Source: Casp-Chloro-G3 sp002816715 (lineage in GTDB: Bacteria; Chloroflexota; Dehalococcoidia; Lucifugimonadales; UBA3495). Taken from it: 36,402 nucleotides of DNA. The stretch's first letter is position 1. Every line of letters starts with the position of its first letter. Position numbers and translations under genes: made by a program. Shown here in pieces: positions 24,589 through 31,527 of the stretch. The notes beneath the pieces were generated by a model. It worked only from the letters and a program-made list of their open reading frames with translations, was not told the origin of the DNA and did no database searches. The DNA lies in contig JAQBUV010000016.1 of NCBI GenBank assembly GCA_027623815.1, positions 1-36,402 of the forward strand, read 5' to 3'.

Positions 24589-26007
24589 CTATGCTCCTTC
24601 ATTACTTTCTTCATTATTTGCCGGGGCCAAAGCTTCGGGTTGTTCCTCGGCTTCGGCGATGGTTGATCCACCAGCGTCATCCGTCAGCTGGTTTTCGGCA
24701 GTATCTGGGAGTTGGCTTCCTTCCTCACTTCCCTTGGCAATCTCCACCAGACGCTGCATTACTTTCCGATTCAATATGGAAGAGCGAACATTTTCCTTGG
24801 CAACCTCTGAGGAAAGGGTGCGCCTCATCTGTTGAGCGTTCTCGCCAGCAGAGGTAATGGCGGTCTCAATCTCTTCCTGAACTTCCTCGTCGGACACTGA
24901 AATATCCTCCTCCTGCGACAACTTGCGCATCACCAGATATCTGGTCAGCCGCTCGTTGGCGTTGGGTCGGAGTTCTTCCAGAAACTCTTCCTCAGTCTTG
25001 CCGATGTATCTTAAATAAGTATCCATGTCCAAGCGCTGGTTCTGCAGCATGCGTGCTCTTTCCTGCTGCATCATTTCCAGCTCATGCTGGTACAGGGCGT
25101 CGGAAGCCTCAATGGTGGCGAGGGCAACCAAGCCGTCCAGGCTCTTCATTTCCAGTTCTCGGGTGGCCTCAATTTCCGATTCCTCGGTCAGCCGCCCTCG
25201 GACATGCTCTAACAGGGCATCAAAGGTATCAAAGCCTTCGCCGACGCCTTTGGCGAATTCGTCATCCAGTTCGGCCAGTTTCTTTTCCTTTACAGAGAGT
25301 ACCGCCACGTGAAAGATGCACTCTTTATTGGCGAACTGGGGCCGGGGGTAATCCTCAGGGATAGATAGAGTAAAGTCCTTTTCCTCTGCTTCGGTCATCC
25401 CCACCAGGTGAGCGGCAAAACCAGGAAAGGGCAAGACGTTTTCTAGCTGCGGAATGTAGTCCACGCCCTGGTCGTTGACCACCTCATCACCATCGATGGT
25501 TCCCTGAACTTGCAGGTTCAGGAGATCACCGAATTGAACCGGGCGTTCCACCGGCTCCCAAGGCGCCGACTCTTGCTGCAAACGGTCAATGACATCGTTT
25601 ACCTGCTCTTCAGTAATCTCCACTGGCGCATGTTCAACGCGAATGCTATGGTAGTCGCCCAACTCCACCAGCGGCTCTAATGGAACCACCGCTTTGAAGG
25701 ACACCGGCTCAATTTCCAATACTTCTATTTGAGGTTCAACGAAGGCTTGCAGGTCTTCATCCTTGAGCACCTGATCCAGAGTCTCCGGAATCATAAATTC
25801 CAGAGCTTCCTGCAACAGGGCACTGCGGCCAACGTATCTCTCAACTATAAAGCGGGGGGCTTTCCCTTTGCGGAATCCGGGAATTTGCATCCGGCCTACT
25901 GACCGGCGATAAGAACGATCAATAAATGGATCCTCATCGGCTGAGTCCATTTCTATATTAAGGGTGACTTCAGTAGAAGTAACCGATTCCTTGGTAACCT
26001 TCACCAC
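24589..26007 (-). CDS. tig: Trigger factor
   Basis: 472-residue ribosome-associated chaperone and prolyl isomerase. The N domain carries the ribosome-binding signature GFRKGKAP (residues 44-51). A PPIase-like middle domain includes FGDLLNLQVQGTIDG and FPGFAAHLVGMTEAEEKDFTLSIPEDYP, and a long helical C domain follows. The last 50 residues are acidic and low complexity (EEGSQLPDTAENQL, ALAPANNEESNEG). GTG 26007 is followed directly by a second GTG; GGAG lies five bases before the first. It is the first gene of tig-clpP-clpX, under a likely extended -10 promoter. Confidence 0.95.
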   Translation of the reverse strand: MVKVTKESVTSTEVTLNIEMDSADEDPFIDRSYRRSVGRMQIPGFRKGKAPRFIVERYVGRSALLQEALEFMIPETLDQVLKDEDLQAFVEPQIEVLEIEPVSFKAVVPLEPLVELGDYHSIRVEHAPVEITEEQVNDVIDRLQQESAPWEPVERPVQFGDLLNLQVQGTIDGDEVVNDQGVDYIPQLENVLPFPGFAAHLVGMTEAEEKDFTLSIPEDYPRPQFANKECIFHVAVLSVKEKKLAELDDEFAKGVGEGFDTFDALLEHVRGRLTEESEIEATRELEMKSLDGLVALATIEASDALYQHELEMMQQERARMLQNQRLDMDTYLRYIGKTEEEFLEELRPNANERLTRYLVMRKLSQEEDISVSDEEVQEEIETAITSAGENAQQMRRTLSSEVAKENVRSSILNRKVMQRLVEIAKGSEEGSQLPDTAENQLTDDAGGSTIAEAEEQPEALAPANNEESNEGA

Positions 26008-26084
26008 TTATTCTCCACTACGGTCACGAAGCTGAAATAACCAGAGCAGCAAATACTAGGGAGTTGCTCCTGTGGGACAGCAAA

Positions 26085-26093
26085 ATTATAGCA
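26085..26093 (-). promoter_or_regulatory. Extended -10 promoter candidate for tig-clpP-clpX
   Basis: The minus strand reads TGCTATAAT, a perfect extended -10 (TGnTATAAT), about 78 bp before the tig start. The -35 region is poor, which is usual for extended -10 promoters. Confidence 0.5.
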
Positions 26094-26194
26094 CAATCAC
26101 CTCGGGGTTGAAAGTTCCTGGAGGTGCGCTGTAGGGTCTTTTAATTTCCCTATAACAGCACTGGTTAGATGCGGCAAAATCCCATTCAAGGCTT

Positions 26195-26261
26195 CCCCTC
26201 ACCCCGACCTTGCTCCGCTCGGCCACCCCTCTCCCTGAGGGAGAGGGGCCGGGGGTGAGGG
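26195..26261. repeat. GC-rich palindromic intergenic repeat
   Basis: A perfect inner hairpin CCCCTCTCCCT-G-AGGGAGAGGGG spans 26226-26248. An outer stem pairs CCCTCACCCC (26196-26205) with GGGGTGAGGG (26252-26261). The composition matches the element at 17704-17812. Confidence 0.8.
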
Positions 26262-26551
26262 CTGGCCGCACAATTAAAAGTCGCAGAGGTGAGCCGGGGC
26301 AACTGCAAAATCGCTTAAAGTCCGCTCGTGGTTTGGCAATCCTGTCCCCCCTTATTTGGTTAGAGAGCAGCCAACACAGTGCCATGTAATTAGCCATATT
26401 AGTAGAAGGAGCCTTTTTAATACCGTCTCAAGACCTGCGGCACTCCCTCCAATTGGCTCGCCCCGGACTCTGTTCGACGGCCTCTAAAGCTAAGGGCTAA
26501 TATTATTTTAATATAATTTTAAAAATCGTCTAAAATGGTCGTTCTAACTAG

Positions 26552-26579
26552 TTGACACGGTCTTGACAGGATTGATAAG
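26552..26579 (+). promoter_or_regulatory. Promoter candidate for the rsmH leader
   Basis: TTGACA at 26552-26557 with GATAAG at 26574-26579 (16-bp spacer). A second TTGACA begins 11 bp later, at 26563. It is followed by about 390 nt of hairpin-rich sequence before rsmH. Confidence 0.35.
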
Positions 26580-26593
26580 TTTTGGCTAGTGAG

Positions 26594-26850
26594 TGGGTAG
26601 AGGGGTTGGGTGGTAGGGACTACGGGTCTCCCCTTCTTCAATTACCGGTCTGGCTGAGATGTACTTCAGCGACAGCGCCGGTCTGGATCGGCTAAGCCCC
26701 AACCCTTGGGGGGCAGTCGAAAAGATATCCAATGGGCGCAACTTGGCTGATTGGCAGACGGTCACCACGGGCAGGGTATTTTAATCACTACTCAATACCT
26801 AAGGGTATACCTATGCCTTTCGACAGCCGCGCCCGGATTTAGTGGACAGA
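26594..26850 (+). ncRNA. Candidate structured leader or RNA, family unknown
   Basis: Several complementary segments suggest a folded RNA. GGGTTGGG near 26603 pairs with CCCAACCC near 26698; between them ACCGG/CCGGT enclose GCTGA/TCAGC. Further on, GTCGAAA near 26717 pairs with TTTCGAC near 26818 and GGGCGC near 26732 with GCGCCC near 26829, a crossing (pseudoknot) order, with GGTATT/AATACC inside. No RNase P, tmRNA, SRP or known riboswitch signature was recognised. Pairings were found by eye. Confidence 0.3.
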
Positions 26851-26966
26851 GAGTGAGGTGCTCCTTTAACGGTTTGGTGTCTCTCGCAGCAACCATTAAT
26901 AAAGGCTTCGGATGTGAAGCAGTCGAGGCAGGTACAGTAGGCCCATTCTTTGGGTTGGATGCCAAG

Positions 26967-27899
26967 ATGGAAGAACTAGCTTTTCATCAACCGGTGTTGT
27001 TGCGGGAGACAGTGGAGCATTTGGCGGTGAGGCCGGGTGGTGTGTATGTGGACGCTACGGTAGGTGAGGGGGGGCATGCTTCTTCAGTCCTGCAGGCGTC
27101 GGCTCCACAAGGTGTGGTGTTGGGTGTTGATCGAGACCCTCGCTCTTTGTCCCGAGCACAGCAACGATTGGAAGAGTTCGGCGAACGGTTCATTGGAATT
27201 CAGGGCAACTATGCAGATGCCGTTCAAATGGTGCAGTCCCGAGGCTTTAATAAGGTAAATGGGTTTTTGTTGGACTTGGGGTTTTCTTCTAGACAGGTAG
27301 ATGCCGAAGGTTACGGGTTCAGTTTCCAAAGGGACGAGCCTCTGGATATGCGCTACGACCCGGTGGGCCAGGCCGTGACCGCCGCCGACATGGTCAATAC
27401 CTACTCGGAAGAAGAACTGGTGCGCCTTCTCTTTGAATATGGAGAAGAATCAAGGGCCAGAGCAGTGGCCCGAGCCATTGTCCGAGAGCGTCCGATTAAT
27501 ACTACGGGTGAATTGTCGGCGCTGGTAGCCCAGGTTATCCACCCAGGAAAGGGTCGCAGAGTTAATCCGGCAACACGGGTGTTCCAGGCGCTCCGCATCG
27601 CGGTAAACGATGAGTTGACCAACGTCGAGTCGGGTTTGGCCGCCGCTATTGAGTTACTAAATGAAGGCGGTAGGTTGGCAGTCATCAGCTACCACAGCCT
27701 GGAGGATCGCCTGGTGAAAAATACGTTGGTACTTGAAGCGACCGGGTGTATCTGCCCGCTGGAACTGCCAGTGTGCGTTTGTGAGCATCAACCGACGTTG
27801 CGAATCGTAAATCGCAGGATTATTCGGCCAGCCGCCGAAGAAGTTTCGGCCAACCCTCGCAGCCGGAGTGCCCGGATGCGAGTAGCGGAGAGAATATGA
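26967..27899 (+). CDS. rsmH: 16S rRNA (cytosine1402-N4)-methyltransferase RsmH (MraW)
   Basis: 310-residue SAM-dependent methyltransferase acting on C1402 of 16S rRNA in the decoding centre. It begins MEELAFHQPVLLRETVEHL, has the SAM motif VYVDATVGEGGHAS and VLGVDRDPRSL, then FLLDLGFSSRQVD, FSFQRDEPLDMRYD and KGRRVNPATRVFQALRIAVN, all RsmH signatures. ATG 26967 matches homologue starts; the ribosome-binding site is weak. It opens the rsmH-ftsA-ftsZ group, the usual first part of a dcw cluster, but mraZ and ftsL are not evident. Confidence 0.95.
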   Translation: MEELAFHQPVLLRETVEHLAVRPGGVYVDATVGEGGHASSVLQASAPQGVVLGVDRDPRSLSRAQQRLEEFGERFIGIQGNYADAVQMVQSRGFNKVNGFLLDLGFSSRQVDAEGYGFSFQRDEPLDMRYDPVGQAVTAADMVNTYSEEELVRLLFEYGEESRARAVARAIVRERPINTTGELSALVAQVIHPGKGRRVNPATRVFQALRIAVNDELTNVESGLAAAIELLNEGGRLAVISYHSLEDRLVKNTLVLEATGCICPLELPVCVCEHQPTLRIVNRRIIRPAAEEVSANPRSRSARMRVAERI

Positions 27900-28180
27900 C
27901 GCGACAACAACCACCGGTGGCAGGATCGATCACCGCGCTTACCTTTCCATTGGGAGCAACTGGGAGCAACCGTTGGGAGCAACTGGGAGCAACCGTTATC
28001 GGCAGTCGACGGAATGGCGATACGCGCCGACCGTTTTTCCCGCTGCCCCATTGGGTTAGCTGGTCGTTGGGCAGCACAGGAGTCAGAAGTCTGGGATTCG
28101 TCGGCAACTGAGTCCCCTTCCTGTTGAGTTTTCGGCAACAACAAATATGAGCCTGAATAGGCTTAAAGGACGGTCAAGAA
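27900..28180. other. rsmH-ftsA gap with doubtful short frame
   Basis: A 71-codon frame (27896-28111) overlaps the rsmH stop as ATGA, where ftsL often sits. Its product has no transmembrane helix or coiled coil, and part of it is encoded by a tandem repeat, so I do not call it a gene. No other feature is seen apart from AAAGGA (28165-28170) serving ftsA. Confidence 0.5.
27951..27996 (+). repeat. Tandem repeat, two 23-bp units built of four TGGGAGCAAC decamers
   Basis: TGGGAGCAAC occurs at 27951, 27961, 27974 and 27984, with CGT after each pair. The two 23-bp units are identical. Confidence 0.9.
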
Positions 28181-29425
28181 TTGGCTAAGGAAAATTTCTA
28201 CACAGCCGTCGATATTGGGACCAACAAGGTCTGCGCGATTTTGGCCCGGGTAGGCAGCGAGGGCGAGCTGAAAATCTTGGGCACTGGTATAGCTCCCTCA
28301 CAGGGGGTGCAGAAAGGCCGCATAGAAAGTATTAATGAGGTAAAAGCGGCAGTAGCGGCATCACTTGAGGAAGCCCAGCGCTATGTTGGACGGGAGGTTG
28401 TAACGGGAGTGTATGCCACCATCAGCGGCACCCACATTTCCTGTCTGAACACCAAAGACGAACTCCGGGGATTTGAAGACCTGGACGGCGTCACTTCGCA
28501 GCAGCTTCACCACTTGATCCAATCTTCGTTCCCCCATGTGGATGCTACTCAGGAAGTGCTGCACGTTATCCCCATTGGATACGAAGTTGACGGTCTAGCC
28601 GGCGTGCGTAATCCCACCGGTCTGCACGCCACCAATGTCCAACTGGAATCCCATGTGGTGTTGGGCGATGCCACCACCATTAAAAACACGGTGAAAGCCA
28701 TTGAGGGGGGCAAGGTTGCGGTTAACAGCCTGGTGCTCCAGTCCCTGGCCTCAGCGGAGGCTACCCTCACCGGGGACGAACGCGAAATGGGAGTAGTATT
28801 GGTCGACATCGGAGCTGGAACGTGTGACGTGTCAATCTACCGCGACGGTCAACCCTGGTACTCCACGGTTTTACCGGTGGGTGGTAGCCAGTTGAGTCGT
28901 GACCTGGCAGTGGCATTGCGGGTTCCCTACCACATAGCTGAAGAAATCAAGGTCAAATGGGGACATGTTATGCCGGAGCTGATTCGAGCGGATGAGGAGG
29001 TGGTAATACCAGGAGCCCAGGGCCAACCCAAGCGGGTGGTCAAACGTCGGGGACTGTGCGAGCCGCTGCACCAGCGCATGATAGAAATGTTGAAACTGAT
29101 CATGCTGCGGGTCAGTCAGGCTGGACTGCGACAGTTACCCACCGGAGGATTGGTCATAACCGGCGGCAGCGCTGAAATGGCTGGACTGAAGCAGTTGGTA
29201 GAGAGCAATCTGGGCGGGCGCGTCCGCATTGCTTACCCCGATGGCATCGTGGGATTGCCATCGCAGTTGCGCAAACCGGCTTTCTCCGCCGGAGTAGGAG
29301 CATTGCTCTGGGGGATTAAGCATCAAGGGGAAAAGCGCACTTACCAGAACGGAGAGAAAACTCTTTGGGGTTACAAGTCGCTGGCCCGACGATTCGGTCG
29401 GTCCAAAGAGCGAGTCACCAGGTAA
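28181..29425 (+). CDS. ftsA: Cell division protein FtsA
   Basis: 414-residue actin-like ATPase that tethers FtsZ to the membrane. The phosphate-1 motif is FYTAVDIGTNKVCAIL. The SHS2/1C domain includes RIESINEVKAAVAASLEEAQ and GVYATISGTHI. The phosphate-2 motif is VLVDIGAGTCDVSIY, and the adenosine motif GGLVITGGSAEMAGL. The tail WGYKSLARRFGRSKERV could be the membrane-binding amphipathic helix. TTG 28181 follows AAAGGA by ten bases. ftsZ follows after 174 nt. Length is normal. Confidence 0.93.
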   Translation: MAKENFYTAVDIGTNKVCAILARVGSEGELKILGTGIAPSQGVQKGRIESINEVKAAVAASLEEAQRYVGREVVTGVYATISGTHISCLNTKDELRGFEDLDGVTSQQLHHLIQSSFPHVDATQEVLHVIPIGYEVDGLAGVRNPTGLHATNVQLESHVVLGDATTIKNTVKAIEGGKVAVNSLVLQSLASAEATLTGDEREMGVVLVDIGAGTCDVSIYRDGQPWYSTVLPVGGSQLSRDLAVALRVPYHIAEEIKVKWGHVMPELIRADEEVVIPGAQGQPKRVVKRRGLCEPLHQRMIEMLKLIMLRVSQAGLRQLPTGGLVITGGSAEMAGLKQLVESNLGGRVRIAYPDGIVGLPSQLRKPAFSAGVGALLWGIKHQGEKRTYQNGEKTLWGYKSLARRFGRSKERVTR

Positions 29426-29599
29426 GTGTCGGCAATATGCTACAGCTTTAATCCAATACGGCCCGGTTTCAATAAGAGTCAAAAGAGTAAATTGAAGCCA
29501 AGCGGCAGTGGCCGCTTCTGGATTAAGCGATAGCGTAATTATTGGTAGCTATTATTGGTAGATATTAATAGAACATCAAATCTTGCGGAGGATCAGACT

Positions 29600-30751
29600 A
29601 TGGTACTAGACAACTCAGCTTCCTGGGAACCACGCGGCGATTTTTCAGAGCAGTCCAACCTGGTGCCGGAGATTGCGCGGGGCGTCCCCATGATCAAGGT
29701 ATTGGGCATTGGTGGCGGCGGAAGCAATGCCGTCAGTCGGATGTACAAAGAAAAGCTACCTGTAGTGGAATACTATGCACTGAACACCGACGCCCAGCAC
29801 CTGTTCCGGTGCGACGTCGCCCATCGCATCGCTTTGGGCCAGAACCTGACCCGTGGCCTAGGGTCGGGCGCCCAACCTGAGCTGGGCCGTCAGGCTGCCG
29901 AAGAGTCGCGATCCGAAATTCAGCGGGCCGTAGAAGGCGCTGACATGGTGTTCCTGGCGGTAGGAATGGGCGGTGGCACCGGCACTGGTTCCGCGCCGGT
30001 AGTGGCCCAAATCGCCAAAGAAGCTGGCGCTCTAACTATTGCTGTGGTCAGCCGTCCCTTCTCCTTTGAGGCCGCGGCCCGCCGCAAGAACGCGGAAGAA
30101 GGCATTGCCCGACTCAAGGACCACGTCGATACTCTCATCACCATCCCCAATGATCGTTTGCTGGAACTGAATACCAACGAGGACCAGCCCTTCACCTGGG
30201 AAGACGCTCTGAAGATGGCCGACTCAGTGCTGCACCAGGGCATTCAGGCGATAGCTGAGGTTGTTACCGTTCCTGGCGAGATCAACGTTGACTTCGCCGA
30301 TGTCAAGACCATTCTCAGCGGCGCCGGCCCGGCCTGGATGGCCATTGGCCGTGGTAAGGGTGCGAACCGGGCCGCCGACGCAGCCAAGATGTGTACCCGC
30401 AGCCCCTTGCTGGACATTGCGATGGAAGGAGCCCGGCGCGTGCTGTTCGTCATCACCGGCGGCAACAACCTTACCCTACAGGAAGTCCAGGACGCTGCCA
30501 AGGTCATTGAGGACATGGCCGACCCGGATGCCAACATCATCTTCGGCACCAGCCGCGACCCCAGACTGGATGACGAGATCAAGATGACCATGGTAGCCGC
30601 CGCGTTCCCGGTGGTTCAGGACAACCAGCGGATGCGGGAGGCCGAACTCCAGCGACTGCTACAGGACGTATCTCCCGATACTGAGGAAGAGATGGACGTG
30701 CCCAGCTTCCTGCGCCGCCAGTCTGGAGGCAAACGAGGATTTTTTCGATAA
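29600..30751 (+). CDS. ftsZ: Cell division protein FtsZ
   Basis: 383-residue tubulin-like GTPase that forms the division ring. KVLGIGGGGSNAVSRM starts the core, the GTP-binding signature is GGGTGTGSAP, and the synergy (T7) loop is NVDFADVKTIL. The C-terminal peptide DVPSFLRRQ, which binds FtsA, is followed by a basic GGKRGFFR end. The linker is very short (about 25 residues). The frame is open from a TTG at 29555, but ATG 29600 has GGAGG eight bases upstream and is chosen. Just after it, TCCCTTTTT pairs with AAGAAGGGA (30782-30802), without a T-tract. Confidence 0.96.
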   Translation: MVLDNSASWEPRGDFSEQSNLVPEIARGVPMIKVLGIGGGGSNAVSRMYKEKLPVVEYYALNTDAQHLFRCDVAHRIALGQNLTRGLGSGAQPELGRQAAEESRSEIQRAVEGADMVFLAVGMGGGTGTGSAPVVAQIAKEAGALTIAVVSRPFSFEAAARRKNAEEGIARLKDHVDTLITIPNDRLLELNTNEDQPFTWEDALKMADSVLHQGIQAIAEVVTVPGEINVDFADVKTILSGAGPAWMAIGRGKGANRAADAAKMCTRSPLLDIAMEGARRVLFVITGGNNLTLQEVQDAAKVIEDMADPDANIIFGTSRDPRLDDEIKMTMVAAAFPVVQDNQRMREAELQRLLQDVSPDTEEEMDVPSFLRRQSGGKRGFFR

Positions 30752-30841
30752 CCCAGATTTAGAAGGTGTTTAGGTCGTGCATCCCTTTTTATAAAGAAGG
30801 GAAACCGGGAACCTGAACACCATCAAAATTCAACTAAGACT

Positions 30842-30962
30842 TACCGTCGCAGAGGACGCTGGCCGGCTCGAAACAAAGTGAGGATTGGGTGTGAGTGAAA
30901 TGGTAAATTTCGAGCCAACTATATTGATTTATGTCGATGCAAAGCCAGCGTCCTCTGTGGTA
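30842..30962. repeat. Nested inverted repeat, MITE-like
   Basis: CAGAGGACGCTGGC (end of 30842-30863) recurs inverted as GCCAGCGTCCTCTG (in 30944-30962). Inside, GGCTCGAAA (30865-30873) pairs with TTTCGAGCC (30908-30916). There is no open frame inside. The GAGGACGCTG core is shared with the dispersed repeat at 31173-31253. Confidence 0.75.
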
Positions 30963-30974
30963 ATATTCCTACTG

Positions 30975-31006
30975 AGTGGTTCCCAAACTTAGTGGTTCCC
31001 AAACTT
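30975..31006 (+). repeat. Perfect 16-bp tandem duplication
   Basis: AGTGGTTCCCAAACTT is present twice in direct succession, 30975-30990 and 30991-31006, just outside the nested inverted repeat. Confidence 0.9.
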
Positions 31007-31084
31007 GAGGAATATTCTCGGAGGCCTGACCGGACTAATCCCGTTTTTCATCAGTTAACCACCTAAGGCGCCGAGAACCTGCTT

Positions 31085-31120
31085 GAGGCCGTCCCTAACC
31101 GGGGCGGCCTCTCTATTTTT
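31085..31120 (+). terminator. Intrinsic terminator far from any stop codon
   Basis: GAGGCCGTCCC (31085-31095) pairs with GGGGCGGCCTC (31101-31111), 11 bp with one wobble, loop TAACC, then TCTATTTTT. It lies 334 nt after ftsZ, so it either ends a long ftsZ 3' region or a small RNA. Confidence 0.8.
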
Positions 31121-31172
31121 ACCGCACCCACTTGCCCATGTGCCTCATCTAAACTAACAAGAATCTATCTTG

Positions 31173-31253
31173 AAACCGCAGAGACACCAAGTCCGCAGAG
31201 ATTATTCTGGTTGCTTTTGTTCCACTCTCAGCGTCCTCTGTGCCTCTGGTGAG
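31173..31253 (-). repeat. Dispersed repeat, copy B (inverted relative to 2480-2576)
   Basis: Read on the minus strand it begins CTCACCAGAGGCACAGAGG and ends GCGGTTT, like copy A. It lacks roughly 16 bp present in copy A, mainly in the middle. Confidence 0.8.
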
Positions 31254-31404
31254 TATAGCCATAGAAAGGCAGGAGTTGGTAAATCCGTCAGCTTTGGCCC
31301 ACCTCCTGATACATGAATGGCTCAGATACAACCCCTACTATTGCACCCGCCTCAGTCTGAAAACTAACCCCCAAAAACCCGCGAAATCCTGCGGAAATTT
31401 CGTA

Positions 31405-31434
31405 TTGACATTGTTCTGGCCCGACTCATACAAT
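31405..31434 (+). promoter_or_regulatory. Strong promoter upstream of nrdR
   Basis: A perfect -35 TTGACA (31405-31410), an 18-bp spacer and -10 TACAAT (31429-31434, five of six consensus bases). The leader to nrdR would be about 85 nt. Confidence 0.65.
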
Positions 31435-31437
31435 CGA

Positions 31438-31455
31438 ACTACCACAAGTTGTAGT
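31438..31455. promoter_or_regulatory. Palindrome at the nrdR transcription start, candidate operator
   Basis: ACTACCACAAGTTGTAGT is an imperfect palindrome centred on the core ACAAGTTGT, placed 4 bp after the -10. Size, symmetry and place suit a NrdR box or another repressor site, but no second copy at the usual spacing was found. Confidence 0.4.
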
Positions 31456-31527
31456 GCCATCAGCAATTAGTACAGCATTTGGTATTTCTTAAATAATTTT
31501 AAGAAAAGTATAAGAAAAGGTGGAGTA

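Larger units (their letters stand above)
26008..26966. other. 959-nt divergent intergenic region between tig and rsmH
   Basis: No convincing gene is seen. It contains an extended -10 promoter candidate for tig, a GC-rich palindrome at 26195-26261, a very AT-rich patch around 26500-26530, a promoter candidate for rsmH near 26552-26579, and a hairpin-rich leader to 26966. The rsmH frame is open from 26751, but this part lacks protein character. Confidence 0.6.
30752..31527. other. 776-nt repeat-rich region between ftsZ and nrdR
   Basis: No gene is supported. From left to right it holds a 121-bp nested inverted repeat, a perfect 16-bp tandem duplication, a terminator, a copy of a dispersed repeat, and the nrdR promoter with an overlapping palindrome. 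Confidence 0.7.

Noticed and set aside
26086..26397. 103-codon minus-strand frame
   Set aside because: It is encoded mostly by the GC-rich palindrome and flanking intergenic sequence (low-complexity Pro/Arg product).
26640..26705. TPP riboswitch-like words (GGCTGAGA, TCTGGAT) in the rsmH leader
   Set aside because: The order and the other conserved blocks of the THI element are missing, and the downstream gene is unrelated to thiamine.
26751..26966. 72-codon upstream extension of rsmH
   Set aside because: RsmH homologues begin at MEELAFHQPVLL; the upstream part has no protein-like pattern and carries complementary hairpin segments.
26580..26966. RNase P RNA, tmRNA or SRP RNA
   Set aside because: No GAGGAAAGTCC core, tmRNA ends or GGAAG(C)AGCC-type SRP loop was found.
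27951..27996. CRISPR-like repeats
   Set aside because: The units are decamers with no spacers, a simple tandem duplication.
31149..31470. Short frames on both strands before nrdR
   Set aside because: They run through the dispersed repeat and the nrdR promoter and have no start signals.
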